From CAYYAU01 sp964469765 [NCBI: uncultured Clostridia bacterium] (GTDB taxonomy: Bacteria; UBA6262; WVXT01; CAYYAU01), in NCBI GenBank assembly GCA_964469765.1, contig CAYYAU010000005.1, forward strand, positions 1-18,099: DNA of 18,099 nucleotides, given 5' to 3'. Below are positions 6,514 to 16,153 of this stretch, one piece after another (within the stretch, counting starts at the first letter, position 1; each line of letters opens with the position of its first letter). Both the position numbers and the translations under genes were made by a program. Under the pieces are notes generated by a model. The model was not told the origin of the DNA. It saw only the letters and a program-made list of their open reading frames with translations, and did not search any database.

Positions 6514-7543
6514 TTTAAGCAAAGAGAAAATCTCCTGGTTAGAACAAAATCAATCTGATGGAATAATTATTTCTACAAGGATACGTCTTGCAAGAAATTT
6601 AGAAGATTATTTTTTCCCACAGAGGATTTCATCAAAAGAAAAAGAAGAAATATTAAAAAAGGTAAAAAATATTATTTTACATAATAATGTGATACCAAAT
6701 GCCAAGATTTTCTCACTTAATGAGCTGGATGAAATAGATATGGTGTTTTTGGTAGAGAGGCATCTTATCAGTTATGAACATGCAAAAAAGGAAAAAGGGA
6801 GAGGACTTATAGTTTCTAAAGATGAGACTTCAAGTATAATGGTAAATGAAGAGGACCATTTGAGGTTACAGGAGATTCAGTCAGGTTTAAGTTTAAGTTT
6901 AGCGTGGGAAAGAATAAGTAAGATTGAAAACTATTTAGAGAAACATCTTAATTTTGCGTTCTCTCAGAAACTTGGGTATTTGACTGCTTGTCCTACAAAT
7001 GTTGGAACTGGCATAAGGGTGTCTCTGCTTATTCATCTGCCCGGACTTGTTTGGAAACAGGAGATTAATAAAGTGTTGGAGGCGTTAAATAGATTGGGTA
7101 TAGTGGCAAGAGGATTTTATGGTGAAGGTACTAAAGTAATTGGTGATATATTTCAGTTGTCCAATCAAGTAACATTGGGAAGAAAAGAGGAAGAGATAAT
7201 TGATAGTTTAAAAAAGGTGATAAAGCAAGTAGTTGAACAGGAGATAAAAGCGGAAGATTATCTTTACACCCAGCGAAAGGATAAAATTATTGACATTGTT
7301 TCTCGCGCTTTAGGCACATTAAAATATGCATATAAAATTAGTTTTGCAGAGGCGATGGATATGTTTTCTTATATAAGACTTGGGATATATTTAAAGGTTA
7401 TTACCGGAATAAAACTTTCTACTTTGAATGAACTTATGGTAAATATCCAACCAGCCCATCTTCAGGAAAGGGTTGGAGAAAGACTTACTTCATCTCAAAG
7501 GGATGTTGTAAGGGCACGGTTTATAAGAGAGCAACTTAATTAG
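6500..7543 (+). CDS. mcsB: Protein-arginine kinase McsB
   Basis: Phosphorylates arginine side chains in proteins, which in Bacillus marks them for the ClpC-ClpP protease. The 347 residues are near the family length. It has the phosphagen-kinase catalytic fold: '[10 protein letters not shown]' (25-34) for ATP binding, '[10 protein letters not shown]' (115-124), '[11 protein letters not shown]' (163-173) with C164, and '[18 protein letters not shown]' (206-223) with E209. These match the residues needed for activity, so the kinase looks intact. 'RDVVRA' (334-339) matches the RDxxRA phosphoarginine-binding motif that controls McsB allosterically. The ATG at 6500 is chosen inside the end of mcsA; a TTG at 6491 would add only three residues. 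Its Shine-Dalgarno sequence is weak, consistent with coupling to mcsA. Confidence 0.95.
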   Translation: MKLNSLSKEKISWLEQNQSDGIIISTRIRLARNLEDYFFPQRISSKEKEEILKKVKNIILHNNVIPNAKIFSLNELDEIDMVFLVERHLISYEHAKKEKGRGLIVSKDETSSIMVNEEDHLRLQEIQSGLSLSLAWERISKIENYLEKHLNFAFSQKLGYLTACPTNVGTGIRVSLLIHLPGLVWKQEINKVLEALNRLGIVARGFYGEGTKVIGDIFQLSNQVTLGRKEEEIIDSLKKVIKQVVEQEIKAEDYLYTQRKDKIIDIVSRALGTLKYAYKISFAEAMDMFSYIRLGIYLKVITGIKLSTLNELMVNIQPAHLQERVGERLTSSQRDVVRARFIREQLN

Positions 7544-7577
7544 AATACAAAATATATATAAAAACAGGAGAAAAATA

Positions 7578-10034
7578 ATGTTGAATAGATTTACCCAAAG
7601 AGCACAAAAGGTGATTTTATTGGCTCAGAAAGAAGCAAAAAGACTAAACCATGATTATTTAGGGACAGAACACATTCTTTTAGGGCTTGTTGCTTTAGGT
7701 GAAGGTGTAGCAGCAATGGTATTAAATAGTTTAGGTGTTGAAATTAATAAACTTAGAGAAGAGGTTGAGAAAATAGTTGGAACAGGAGAAAACATTTTAG
7801 TGTTAGGTGATGTTCCATTTTCTCCTAGAGCAAAGAGGGTCCTTGAACTTGCGATTGAAGAAGCAAGGAATATGAATCATAACTACGTTGGGACAGAGCA
7901 TCTCCTTTTAGGTTTGTTAAGAGAAGGAGAAGGTGTTGCTGCAAAGGTTCTTATTGAGATGGGTTTAAGTTTAGACACGGTAAGGCAACAGGTGTTAGGT
8001 ATATTAGGAGAAGAACCCGATACAAAGTTTAAAACAAAAATAAAAACAAAAACACCTACTTTAGATTCTTTTAGTAGGGATTTAACTCGGTTAGCAAAGG
8101 AAGGGAAATTAGACCCTGTAATTGGAAGAAAAAAAGAGATTGAGCGACTAATTCAGATACTTTCTCGAAGAACAAAGAATAACCCTGTATTGATAGGTGA
8201 CCCCGGTGTTGGGAAGACAGCTATTGTAGAGGGTCTTGCTCAAAATATTGCTGATAACAGTGTGCCTGAGATTTTGATGAATAAAAGAGTGTTAGCGTTG
8301 GATTTAGCGAGTGTTATTGCTGGGACAAAATACAGGGGTGAGTTTGAACAGAGATTAAAACAGATTACGGATGAAATCAAAAAAGCAAGAAATACCATCA
8401 TCCTTTTTATTGATGAGTTGCATACTGTTATAGGAGCTGGTGCTGCTGAGGGTGCTATGGATGCTTCAAATATATTAAAGCCAGCTCTTTCTCGTGGAGA
8501 ACTTAGATGTATAGGTGCAACCACTTTAGATGAGTATAGAAAACATATTGAACATGATGCAGCTTTAGCAAGAAGATTTCAGCCCGTTATGGTTAACCCT
8601 CCTGATGTAAATGAAACAATAGCGATATTAAAAGGGCTAAGAGACAGATATGAGGCTCATCATCGTGTAAAGATAACAGATGCTGCTATAGAGACTGCTG
8701 CAACTTTATCTGATAGGTTTATTACAGATAGGTTTCTGCCTGATAAGGCAATAGATTTAATTGATGAAGCTGGTTCAAGAGCTCATCTGAAAACCACAAC
8801 CTTACCAATAGAAATAAAGGAACTGGAGATGCAATTAGAATCAATTACGAAAGAAAAAAGAGCAGCTATTGCCTCACAGGAGTTTGAAAAAGCTGCTCAG
8901 TTAAGAGATGAAGAGAAAAAGATGGAACAAAAATTAGAAAAGGCAAAAAAGCAATGGCAAGATTCAAAAGGAAAAATCATTGGTCAAGTAGATAAGGATG
9001 ATATAGCTTATATTGTTTCTGAATGGACAGGTATCCCTGTTATTAAATTAACAGAAAAGGAATCAGAAAAACTTCTTCATATGGAAGATGAGTTACATAA
9101 AAGAGTTATTGGTCAGGATGAAGCAATAAAGATTGTTTCAAAAGCTATAAGAAGGTCAAGAACAGGACTTAAGGATATTTCTCGGCCGATTGGTTCTTTT
9201 ATTTTCTTAGGTCCTACGGGTGTTGGTAAAACAGAGCTCGCTAGAACATTAGCTGAGTTTCTTTTTGGAAATGAGGAGGCTTTGATAAGAATTGATATGT
9301 CTGAGTTTATGGAGAAGTTTGCTGTCTCAAGGCTTATAGGAGCTCCTCCTGGATATGTAGGGTATGAAGAAGGAGGACAACTTACCGAGGCTGTAAGAAG
9401 AAAACCCTATTCTGTAGTGCTTCTTGATGAAATAGAAAAGGCACATACAGATGTGTTTAACATTCTTTTACAAATTTTAGATGTTGGGCAACTGACAGAT
9501 AATCTTGGACATAGAGTAGATTTTAGAAATACAGTGGTTATAATGACCTCAAATATTGGAATAAAAGAACTTTCCGATATAAAACCGTTAGGATTTACAC
9601 CTGATAGAACTACTAAAGAAAAAACATATAAGGAGATAAAAAAAACAATATTAGAAGAGCTAAAAAAGGTTTTTCGACCTGAATTTTTAAATAGATTGGA
9701 TGAAATAGTTGTTTTTCAGCCATTAACAAAGGAAGAGATGAAAAAGATTGTTGATATTATGCTTTCTAAGATAATTGCACGAGTAAAAGAGCAAGGAATT
9801 ATACTTGAAGTTTCTCCTGAAGCAAAGGAGTTTTTAGTTGAAAAAGGATTTGATAATAAATATGGTGCAAGACCTTTAAGAAGAGCAATCCAGAGATACA
9901 TTGAAGATACACTGGCGCAAGAGATTCTTTCTAAAAGGATTCCACACAACTCAGTTGTTATTGCTGAAGTAAAAGATGATAGAATCTTGTTTAATGTAAA
10001 AAGAACTCTAAAGGATATTCCAAGTTCTTCCTAG
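7578..10034 (+). CDS. clpC: ClpC-type AAA+ unfoldase
   Basis: A hexameric ATP-driven unfoldase that should feed substrates, including phosphoarginine-marked proteins, to ClpP. The 818 residues match ClpC. Two N-terminal Clp repeats lie at about 1-70 and 78-145. AAA domain 1 has Walker A 'GDPGVGKT' (207-214), Walker B 'IILFIDE' (274-280) and arginines at 332-333. The middle domain holds a UVR motif (about 425-460), which marks ClpC rather than the long-middle-domain ClpB. AAA domain 2 has Walker A 'GPTGVGKT' (545-552), pore loop 'GYVG' (592-595), Walker B 'VVLLDE' (613-618) and sensor 2 'GARPLRR' (763-769). 'LGF' (671-673) lies where ClpP-binding loops occur, implying a ClpP partner encoded elsewhere. 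A good AGGAG lies at 7566-7570, 7 bases before the ATG. It lies 34 bases after mcsB in one likely operon. Confidence 0.97.
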   Translation: MLNRFTQRAQKVILLAQKEAKRLNHDYLGTEHILLGLVALGEGVAAMVLNSLGVEINKLREEVEKIVGTGENILVLGDVPFSPRAKRVLELAIEEARNMNHNYVGTEHLLLGLLREGEGVAAKVLIEMGLSLDTVRQQVLGILGEEPDTKFKTKIKTKTPTLDSFSRDLTRLAKEGKLDPVIGRKKEIERLIQILSRRTKNNPVLIGDPGVGKTAIVEGLAQNIADNSVPEILMNKRVLALDLASVIAGTKYRGEFEQRLKQITDEIKKARNTIILFIDELHTVIGAGAAEGAMDASNILKPALSRGELRCIGATTLDEYRKHIEHDAALARRFQPVMVNPPDVNETIAILKGLRDRYEAHHRVKITDAAIETAATLSDRFITDRFLPDKAIDLIDEAGSRAHLKTTTLPIEIKELEMQLESITKEKRAAIASQEFEKAAQLRDEEKKMEQKLEKAKKQWQDSKGKIIGQVDKDDIAYIVSEWTGIPVIKLTEKESEKLLHMEDELHKRVIGQDEAIKIVSKAIRRSRTGLKDISRPIGSFIFLGPTGVGKTELARTLAEFLFGNEEALIRIDMSEFMEKFAVSRLIGAPPGYVGYEEGGQLTEAVRRKPYSVVLLDEIEKAHTDVFNILLQILDVGQLTDNLGHRVDFRNTVVIMTSNIGIKELSDIKPLGFTPDRTTKEKTYKEIKKTILEELKKVFRPEFLNRLDEIVVFQPLTKEEMKKIVDIMLSKIIARVKEQGIILEVSPEAKEFLVEKGFDNKYGARPLRRAIQRYIEDTLAQEILSKRIPHNSVVIAEVKDDRILFNVKRTLKDIPSSS

Positions 10035-10068
10035 TATTTGACTGCTCTCTTCTAACATTAAAGAATGA

Positions 10069-13000
10069 ATGGGAAAAAAGAAAAGGACTTTATTTTTAAT
10101 ACTTATTCTTTCATTTTCTGGAATAATATTTATTCTAAGTCAATATGGAATTATTTCAGAAAAAGTCAGTTCGTTAGTAAAACAACGAATTAACGCCGCT
10201 TTATTAGTTCCTATAGATATTTCAAAAATTAGTTATAATCCTTTTGGTAAGATTATTCTAAATGATGTTACAATATTTAACCCCGCAAAGACTCAAGAAA
10301 AACTTCTCTCTATAAAAAGGGTAAATATTACCTTTTCAATCCTTTCTTTTCTAAAAGGATATAAAAGTCCATCTAAGATTACTCTTATTGAACCACATTT
10401 TTACCTCCTACAGGATTATAATGGGAATTTTAATATCTCTTTTCCTGTTAGTAATTTACAGAAACCACAGATATTTTTTAAAAGGCCTATTAAGTTTATA
10501 ATAAGAAAAGGCATATTAAATTTAGCATCTTCTAAATATAATATTGATACAGCTTTTCAGAATATATATGGATTTGGTTTGTTTACTAAAGAGACAGTAA
10601 AATGTAGTATCAAAGCAAGCAATATCTCAGGGTGGGGAAGGAGGATTATTTCAAATATAAGTTACAGAAAAGGAACAGTTCAATTAGATTGTGTCATAGA
10701 AGAGGCAAGGGTTTCTAATTATAATAAGTTAAACACTATCCTTCCGCAATTTTCCTTTACAGAAGGGGTATTCAATTCATCGTTTCAGATTCTTTATTCA
10801 ACTGAAAGGCCTCTACAGTATAGTGGTGAGTTAGAGATTAATAAAGGTAGAATATTGTATAACACATTTAAGTTTAACGATATTTCTGGAAAAGTAATTT
10901 TTGATACCAATGACATTATTACAAAACAGATTACATTTTCTTATCAAGGTAAAAAATGGCAAATCAAAGGAAATATAAACAATTACAGAAATAAACCAGA
11001 AATGAGTTTAGATGCAACGGGCAATTTAGCGCTTAATGAAGTAAATAGATTTGTTTCTACAAAATTTTTGCTTAAGGGGGAACTAAATTGCGGAATAAGT
11101 ATTAAAGGGGATTTTACTGCTCCAAAACTTAAATTTTGGTTTTTCTTAGATAAAGGAAGAATTGGAAACATTAATATTTTAGATGTAAAAGGTCATTTTA
11201 ATTACAAGAATAACATTCTAAAGATTATAACTCTATATGGAGGAATATCCAAAGGAAATTTTATCTCTTCAGGAAGTATTAATTTTAAAGATAAACAGTC
11301 TTCTTTAACAGTGCTAATAAAGAATTTAAACCTCAATTACAAAAACATAAAGACACATTCATTATTAGAGGCAAACATAAAAGGTAATATAGAATCACCT
11401 TTTATTGAAGGAAGAATCTATCTAAAAGATATGATAATTTCTAAAAGAAGTTTTCCACAGTTAAATATAGATTTTCTTTATAAGAGAAACTATTTCTCTA
11501 TAAAAGGAAATAGTATTAATAAAAAATACAGTATTAATGCGGTATCAGTATATGATAAAAATGAGAAGTTATGGAGCATTAGAAAGGCAAACATATTTTT
11601 ACCAAAACAGGCCCAGATAACATTAACAGGACAGTTTTCGTTCTATAAAGAAAGATTTTTTAGTGGAAAGATTACTTGTAAAAATATTGACAAACACGAT
11701 ATTCCGTTAACGCTACCTACTCAACTAAAAGGTAGATTTAATGCAACATTAGATATTGATGTTTCAAGAGAAAAATCATATGTAAAAGGAAAGATAGATT
11801 CCACTGGACTAAGATACAAAAATGAAGATATACAATTTTTAGCCCAAATCTACTGTGATAAAAATAGTTTAACATTGACAGATATAAGATTAAACAATAT
11901 AAAAGGAAAACTCCAACTATTGTTTAAACCTTCAAAACATATAAAAGGGAACATAATAATTTCAAAAGAAAATCTTAATTTATTAGTTTTACCTTTATCG
12001 CTAAAAGAAAAACTCAATGGAGAGGTTTATGGGAATATAATATTTAATTTACCCTTTAAAAAAGAAGCCATTTTTAATTCCGCCTTATTAAACATAAAAC
12101 TAAAAATTAATAACTTCTCGGGTAAAGGTTTTTCTTGTGATTTAATAGGTATAAATGGGGATATTAATAATGGCGATGTAAAATTAACCAGCATTAAACT
12201 AAAAAAGCATAATGGGATATTGAATATCAGTATGAGCACAAAATTAAAAAATCTTATTAATCCTATTACAGCAAAGTTTATCTTTACTGATTTTCCAATA
12301 GTTAAAGATAAAAAACTTAAAACAGTATTATCCTTTATAGGCAAGTTTAGATTTAATGATGAATTTGAGATTTCGGGTAAGATTAAATCTTCTAATTTGT
12401 TAATCAATAACTTTCCATTCGGTTTATTAACCTCAGATATATTTTTAAATACCAATGGTATAAGGTTTACATCTTTAAAGGTTAATGAAAATCTAAAGGG
12501 ATACTTGAATATATTGCACAAAAGCATCAAAGGTAATCTGCTGTATTCCTCTAATAAGATGTTAAATTTATTTAAACTCTTTGGATTACCTGAAATAGAT
12601 GGAAAATTGAATGTAAATCTTGATTTATCAGGAGAAATAAGTAAACCCATTATAAAAGGAAGATTTATAATGGATGATGCTTTATATTTAAATCAAAAGT
12701 TCTCATTAAACTCAGACTTTCTTTATAGAGATAAAAGGTTTTCTTTTAATAACTTAAATTTAGTATTTCCTAAAGGAAATATATATTCCTATGGTGGTAT
12801 TTCATTCATTAACTCCACAGTTGATATTAAGGGTAAAATTAAACATCTTAATTTGAAGAGTCTAAAATTTTTAAAAACCTGCGAAGGGTTAATAAATGGG
12901 AAGTTTTCTTTAAAAGGCAATCTGAAATCCCCTGAATTTTCTATTATTTCCAATATAGTCAATTTCAAACTAAAAAGGGTATTTTTAGATAGAGTAGAAA

Positions 13001-15099
13001 CAGATTTAACCATTTTCTTTTCTAAACCTGTAAAGGTTGTGTTTAACCTGTTTAAAGCTAATTTAAATTCAGGAATAATTTCAATTAGTAAACTCAACAA
13101 ATCTATAATGTTACTGAATAAAAAGAAGTGTAATTTTGATTTATTTTTAAATTTAAGAAATATTAAGTATTCAAATGTTCTGTTTTTCGGAGAGATAGGA
13201 TTAAGTGGAGAAACTAATCTGAAATCTTTAAAGATGGTTGTAAGTTTAAGTGATATATGGATTAATCAATATGAGATTATTGATAAAAAAGTTTCTTTTT
13301 ATTTAGATAAAAATAAAATTCTTTTCCTACCTGTAGAAAAGAGTCCAACGCAACTTTTAGGAGAGATAACAGAACAAGATAAAGTGTACAAATTAAAAAG
13401 CATTGGTTTTTATCAAGATGAAAGGAAGAATTGGAATATAGAGGGAACCTTAGGGCAGGAGTATTTAGATATAGGTATTGAGATATTTCCAGAAGGAGCT
13501 GATGTAAACTCTATTTTAAAACTTTTTAATATTAAAGATGTTTTGTTTGGCCAGTTACAGGGAAGATTTAAAATCAAAAAACAGAAAAATAAATCTCTTT
13601 CTATATATGCAAATGCAGAGGTTACAAAAGGGAAGATTTATAATCTTGATTTTGATTTTTTGAGATTTAAAGGCATAACTAAAGAAGGTAAGTTTGTTGT
13701 TGAGGAATTGAAATGTACAAAAGAAGAAAATTACACTATATCGGTGGTTGGTTATAAACCAGTAAAGATTGAGCAGGTTTTTCCATTTTCAATAGATGTA
13801 AATATTAATGGAAATCTTAATATTATCAAGATAATTCCTTCATTTGCAAAAGAAGCAAAAGGGCCTGTTGATGCCTCATTTCATATAGCATCAAATGAGC
13901 AGAATATTCCGGTGATAAATGGTTATATTAAGGTCAATTATGCTACATTAACATTATCTTCGATATTTAGGAGAATTAAAGATTTTAGTGTAGATATTTT
14001 AGTTACGGACAATCACTTTAATATTAAAAATATTGAAGGTAAAATAAAAAATGGGATACTAAAGGTTTATGGTGGGTTTGATCTTAAAAATTTAAGAATT
14101 GAAAATATAGACTTGAATATAGAAACTGTTGGTGAACATGGAATTTTTACCATTATTCCTTTTTTAAAGATTCCTGCAAGTTCAGTTTTCATTTTACCTG
14201 GTAGTGGTAGAGCTTCTTCTTCAGAGGTGAAGTTAGATATCAAGGTTGCAGGCAACCAGGACAGGTATCTTTTAAAGGGTTTAGGTATATTAGAAAATGC
14301 GCACTTTACTTATCCTCCGAAAACAAAAGATACTCAGGGAATTAGGCTTGTATTTTTAGATCCTGCTTATTGGGATTTAGAGATTAAGGCTGGCAATAAC
14401 ACATGGTTTGAGAATAATTTTGCTGATGTTCTTATTGAAGGTAGTTTACACTTAAAGGGTCCGAGTAATAATATTGTTGTTAATGGTAATCTCCAAACCG
14501 AAAGAGGGAGTATAAACTACCTTGGTACAGAGTTTAATGTGAAATATGCAAAACTTGCCTGCTTGAAAGGTCAACTCTATTTAGAAGGAGAGGCGCAGAC
14601 ATATGTGGATGATGATATAATTTCTATGGAGATTGAGCGAGGTCCTATTGGAGAGAAACAGCCAAAATTCAGTTCACTAAATGAACCTGAACTTTCTTCT
14701 GAACAGGCTTTAGTAAAAGCAACCGGATTAAGTTTTCAAGAGTATTCTTCAGACCAGAAAGGTTTGCTTTTGAGACGGGAAATATTAAGAATAGTGGATG
14801 CTACATTAACATCTCCTATAGTTAGACAGGTTATAAAGAGAACAGGGATTGTTGATGTTATGGATATTGATTTGGGTCTGTTTAATAGAGGAGAAAAAAC
14901 GCAACTCAGATTTGGTAGATATTTTGGAAACAGTTTATTTCTTGGGTATAATGTTGGGCTGGATAGAAGATTTACAGACAAGTTAAGTTTATACCATCGT
15001 TTAGAGATACTTTACAGATTGAAATGGGGAGGATTTATAAAAGGTAGAATTGGAGATAGGGAAAGATATATAGGATTTGAGAGAAGGTTACGGTTTTAA
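10069..15099 (+). CDS. tamB: TamB-family (AsmA-like) envelope translocation protein
   Basis: A very large protein (1676 residues) anchored in the inner membrane by one N-terminal helix (about 8-24, after a KKKR cluster). The rest should span the periplasm as a long beta-rich groove. TamB and relatives work in lipid transport to the outer membrane or in outer-membrane-protein assembly; which applies here is not shown. Most of the length is repetitive beta-strand sequence rich in Lys, Asn, Ile and Phe with recurring 'GxxxLKGxxxxP'-like segments. The last roughly 350 residues match the conserved TamB C-terminal domain: 'GSLHLKGPSNNIVVNGNL' near 1457, then 'FGRYFGNSLFLGYNVGL' close to the end. 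The chain ends in an aromatic residue (LRF). There is no strong Shine-Dalgarno sequence before the ATG at 10069. The frame is uninterrupted for 5 kb. A TamA/BamA partner gene is not adjacent. Confidence 0.85.
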   Translation: MGKKKRTLFLILILSFSGIIFILSQYGIISEKVSSLVKQRINAALLVPIDISKISYNPFGKIILNDVTIFNPAKTQEKLLSIKRVNITFSILSFLKGYKSPSKITLIEPHFYLLQDYNGNFNISFPVSNLQKPQIFFKRPIKFIIRKGILNLASSKYNIDTAFQNIYGFGLFTKETVKCSIKASNISGWGRRIISNISYRKGTVQLDCVIEEARVSNYNKLNTILPQFSFTEGVFNSSFQILYSTERPLQYSGELEINKGRILYNTFKFNDISGKVIFDTNDIITKQITFSYQGKKWQIKGNINNYRNKPEMSLDATGNLALNEVNRFVSTKFLLKGELNCGISIKGDFTAPKLKFWFFLDKGRIGNINILDVKGHFNYKNNILKIITLYGGISKGNFISSGSINFKDKQSSLTVLIKNLNLNYKNIKTHSLLEANIKGNIESPFIEGRIYLKDMIISKRSFPQLNIDFLYKRNYFSIKGNSINKKYSINAVSVYDKNEKLWSIRKANIFLPKQAQITLTGQFSFYKERFFSGKITCKNIDKHDIPLTLPTQLKGRFNATLDIDVSREKSYVKGKIDSTGLRYKNEDIQFLAQIYCDKNSLTLTDIRLNNIKGKLQLLFKPSKHIKGNIIISKENLNLLVLPLSLKEKLNGEVYGNIIFNLPFKKEAIFNSALLNIKLKINNFSGKGFSCDLIGINGDINNGDVKLTSIKLKKHNGILNISMSTKLKNLINPITAKFIFTDFPIVKDKKLKTVLSFIGKFRFNDEFEISGKIKSSNLLINNFPFGLLTSDIFLNTNGIRFTSLKVNENLKGYLNILHKSIKGNLLYSSNKMLNLFKLFGLPEIDGKLNVNLDLSGEISKPIIKGRFIMDDALYLNQKFSLNSDFLYRDKRFSFNNLNLVFPKGNIYSYGGISFINSTVDIKGKIKHLNLKSLKFLKTCEGLINGKFSLKGNLKSPEFSIISNIVNFKLKRVFLDRVETDLTIFFSKPVKVVFNLFKANLNSGIISISKLNKSIMLLNKKKCNFDLFLNLRNIKYSNVLFFGEIGLSGETNLKSLKMVVSLSDIWINQYEIIDKKVSFYLDKNKILFLPVEKSPTQLLGEITEQDKVYKLKSIGFYQDERKNWNIEGTLGQEYLDIGIEIFPEGADVNSILKLFNIKDVLFGQLQGRFKIKKQKNKSLSIYANAEVTKGKIYNLDFDFLRFKGITKEGKFVVEELKCTKEENYTISVVGYKPVKIEQVFPFSIDVNINGNLNIIKIIPSFAKEAKGPVDASFHIASNEQNIPVINGYIKVNYATLTLSSIFRRIKDFSVDILVTDNHFNIKNIEGKIKNGILKVYGGFDLKNLRIENIDLNIETVGEHGIFTIIPFLKIPASSVFILPGSGRASSSEVKLDIKVAGNQDRYLLKGLGILENAHFTYPPKTKDTQGIRLVFLDPAYWDLEIKAGNNTWFENNFADVLIEGSLHLKGPSNNIVVNGNLQTERGSINYLGTEFNVKYAKLACLKGQLYLEGEAQTYVDDDIISMEIERGPIGEKQPKFSSLNEPELSSEQALVKATGLSFQEYSSDQKGLLLRREILRIVDATLTSPIVRQVIKRTGIVDVMDIDLGLFNRGEKTQLRFGRYFGNSLFLGYNVGLDRRFTDKLSLYHRLEILYRLKWGGFIKGRIGDRERYIGFERRLRF

Positions 15100-15115
15100 A
15101 TTAAGCAATTAGCCA

Positions 15116-15144
15116 TTGTAAAATATTATCAGATTTTGTATAAT
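15116..15144 (+). promoter_or_regulatory. Sigma70-type promoter for the fmt-PASTA-rpe-rpsP operon
   Basis: TTGTAA (15116-15121) and a perfect TATAAT (15139-15144) are 17 bases apart in the 87-base gap after tamB. Transcription would start near 15151, about 40 bases before fmt. A near-perfect 10-bp direct repeat, TATTATCAGA (15124-15133) and TATAATCAGA (15139-15148), overlaps the -10 region and might be a regulator site or chance. Confidence 0.65.
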
Positions 15145-15192
15145 CAGACAATACAGTATATAGTTTATAAGATATAGTTCAAGGATATGTTG

Positions 15193-16134
15193 ATGCGGAT
15201 TCTTTTCATGAGCGGAGCTGACTGGGCTTTTGAATTTATTGAAATAATTAGAGACAACTTCCAGCTGTGTGGAATTGTTACATCGCCTGATAAACCTAAA
15301 GGAAGAGGTAAGAATGTTTTTCCAAATAGAATTAAAAAGTGCGCCTTAGAAAAAAAAATTTTTTTACTTCAGCCAGAAACATTAAAAAAATCAACATTTC
15401 TGGAATCATTAAGAGCCTTATATTTAGATTTAATTGTTGTCGTTGCTTATGGTAAGATTTTACCTAAGGAAGTACTGTCTATACCAAAAAAGGGTTGTGT
15501 AAACATTCATTTTTCTTTACTACCGAGACACAGAGGAGCCTCACCTATACAATGGGCACTTTTATCTGGAGATAAGAAAACAGGTATTAGCTTCATTGTT
15601 ATGGATGAGGGGATGGATACTGGGAAGATTATTCTTCAAGAGGAAATAGATATAGAGGATAATGACAATTTTTTATCATTAAGGAAAAAACTTATAGAAA
15701 AGGCAAAGGCTATGCTTGTAAAAACTTTAGAGATGTTTTATCTTGATAAGATAAGTTTAAAACAACAGGATGTAACAAAAGTCACCTATGCACCTTTGAT
15801 AAGAAAAGAGGATGGAAGAATTAATTGGGAAGACTCGTCTGTTTACATTTTAAGAAAGATTAGAGCATTTACTCCTTGGCCATCTGCATATACTACTTTA
15901 TTATTTAAAGGAGAAAAAAAACTACTCAAAGTATTGGAAGCGGAAGAAGTAAATTGTAATACTGAAGGAGCCACTGGTGAAATCTTAGATATAATAAAGG
16001 ATAAAGGTATTATTGTAAAGTGTGCCACTGGCCAGATTCTTATAAAAAAAGTGCGATTAGAAGGAAGGCCTTCCTGCAATGCATATGCTTTTAGTTTAGG
16101 TGTAAGGCTATCTAAAGGAGATAGATTTTTTTAA
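15193..16134 (+). CDS. fmt: Methionyl-tRNA formyltransferase
   Basis: Formylates the initiator Met-tRNA using 10-formyltetrahydrofolate. The protein has 313 residues, the usual size. The N-terminal formyltransferase domain has 'SPDKPKGRGK' (31-40), the catalytic-site segment 'NIHFSLLPRHRGASPIQWAL' (104-123) with N104 and H106, and 'VMDEGMDTGK' (136-145) with the catalytic aspartate D142. The C-terminal tRNA-binding domain begins around 'DGRINWEDS' and includes 'IRAFTPWPSAYT'. The ATG at 15193 is preferred over 15187 because it lies 7 bases after AAGGA (15181-15185) and gives the family N-terminus 'MRILFMSG'. The usual neighbour def (peptide deformylase) is not in the window. It starts a new transcription unit after tamB. 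Confidence 0.95.
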   Translation: MRILFMSGADWAFEFIEIIRDNFQLCGIVTSPDKPKGRGKNVFPNRIKKCALEKKIFLLQPETLKKSTFLESLRALYLDLIVVVAYGKILPKEVLSIPKKGCVNIHFSLLPRHRGASPIQWALLSGDKKTGISFIVMDEGMDTGKIILQEEIDIEDNDNFLSLRKKLIEKAKAMLVKTLEMFYLDKISLKQQDVTKVTYAPLIRKEDGRINWEDSSVYILRKIRAFTPWPSAYTTLLFKGEKKLLKVLEAEEVNCNTEGATGEILDIIKDKGIIVKCATGQILIKKVRLEGRPSCNAYAFSLGVRLSKGDRFF

Positions 16135-16153
16135 TTAGGAGTTTCTATAAATT

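Noticed and set aside
10038-10066. TTGACT after clpC as a possible -35 for tamB.
   Set aside because: No acceptable -10 box lies 16-18 bases downstream, and the tamB start would leave almost no leader.
12027-12650. 207-codon minus-strand frame inside tamB.
   Set aside because: It lies opposite a continuous, family-matching coding frame in AT-rich sequence, and it has no recognisable domain. It is a shadow frame.
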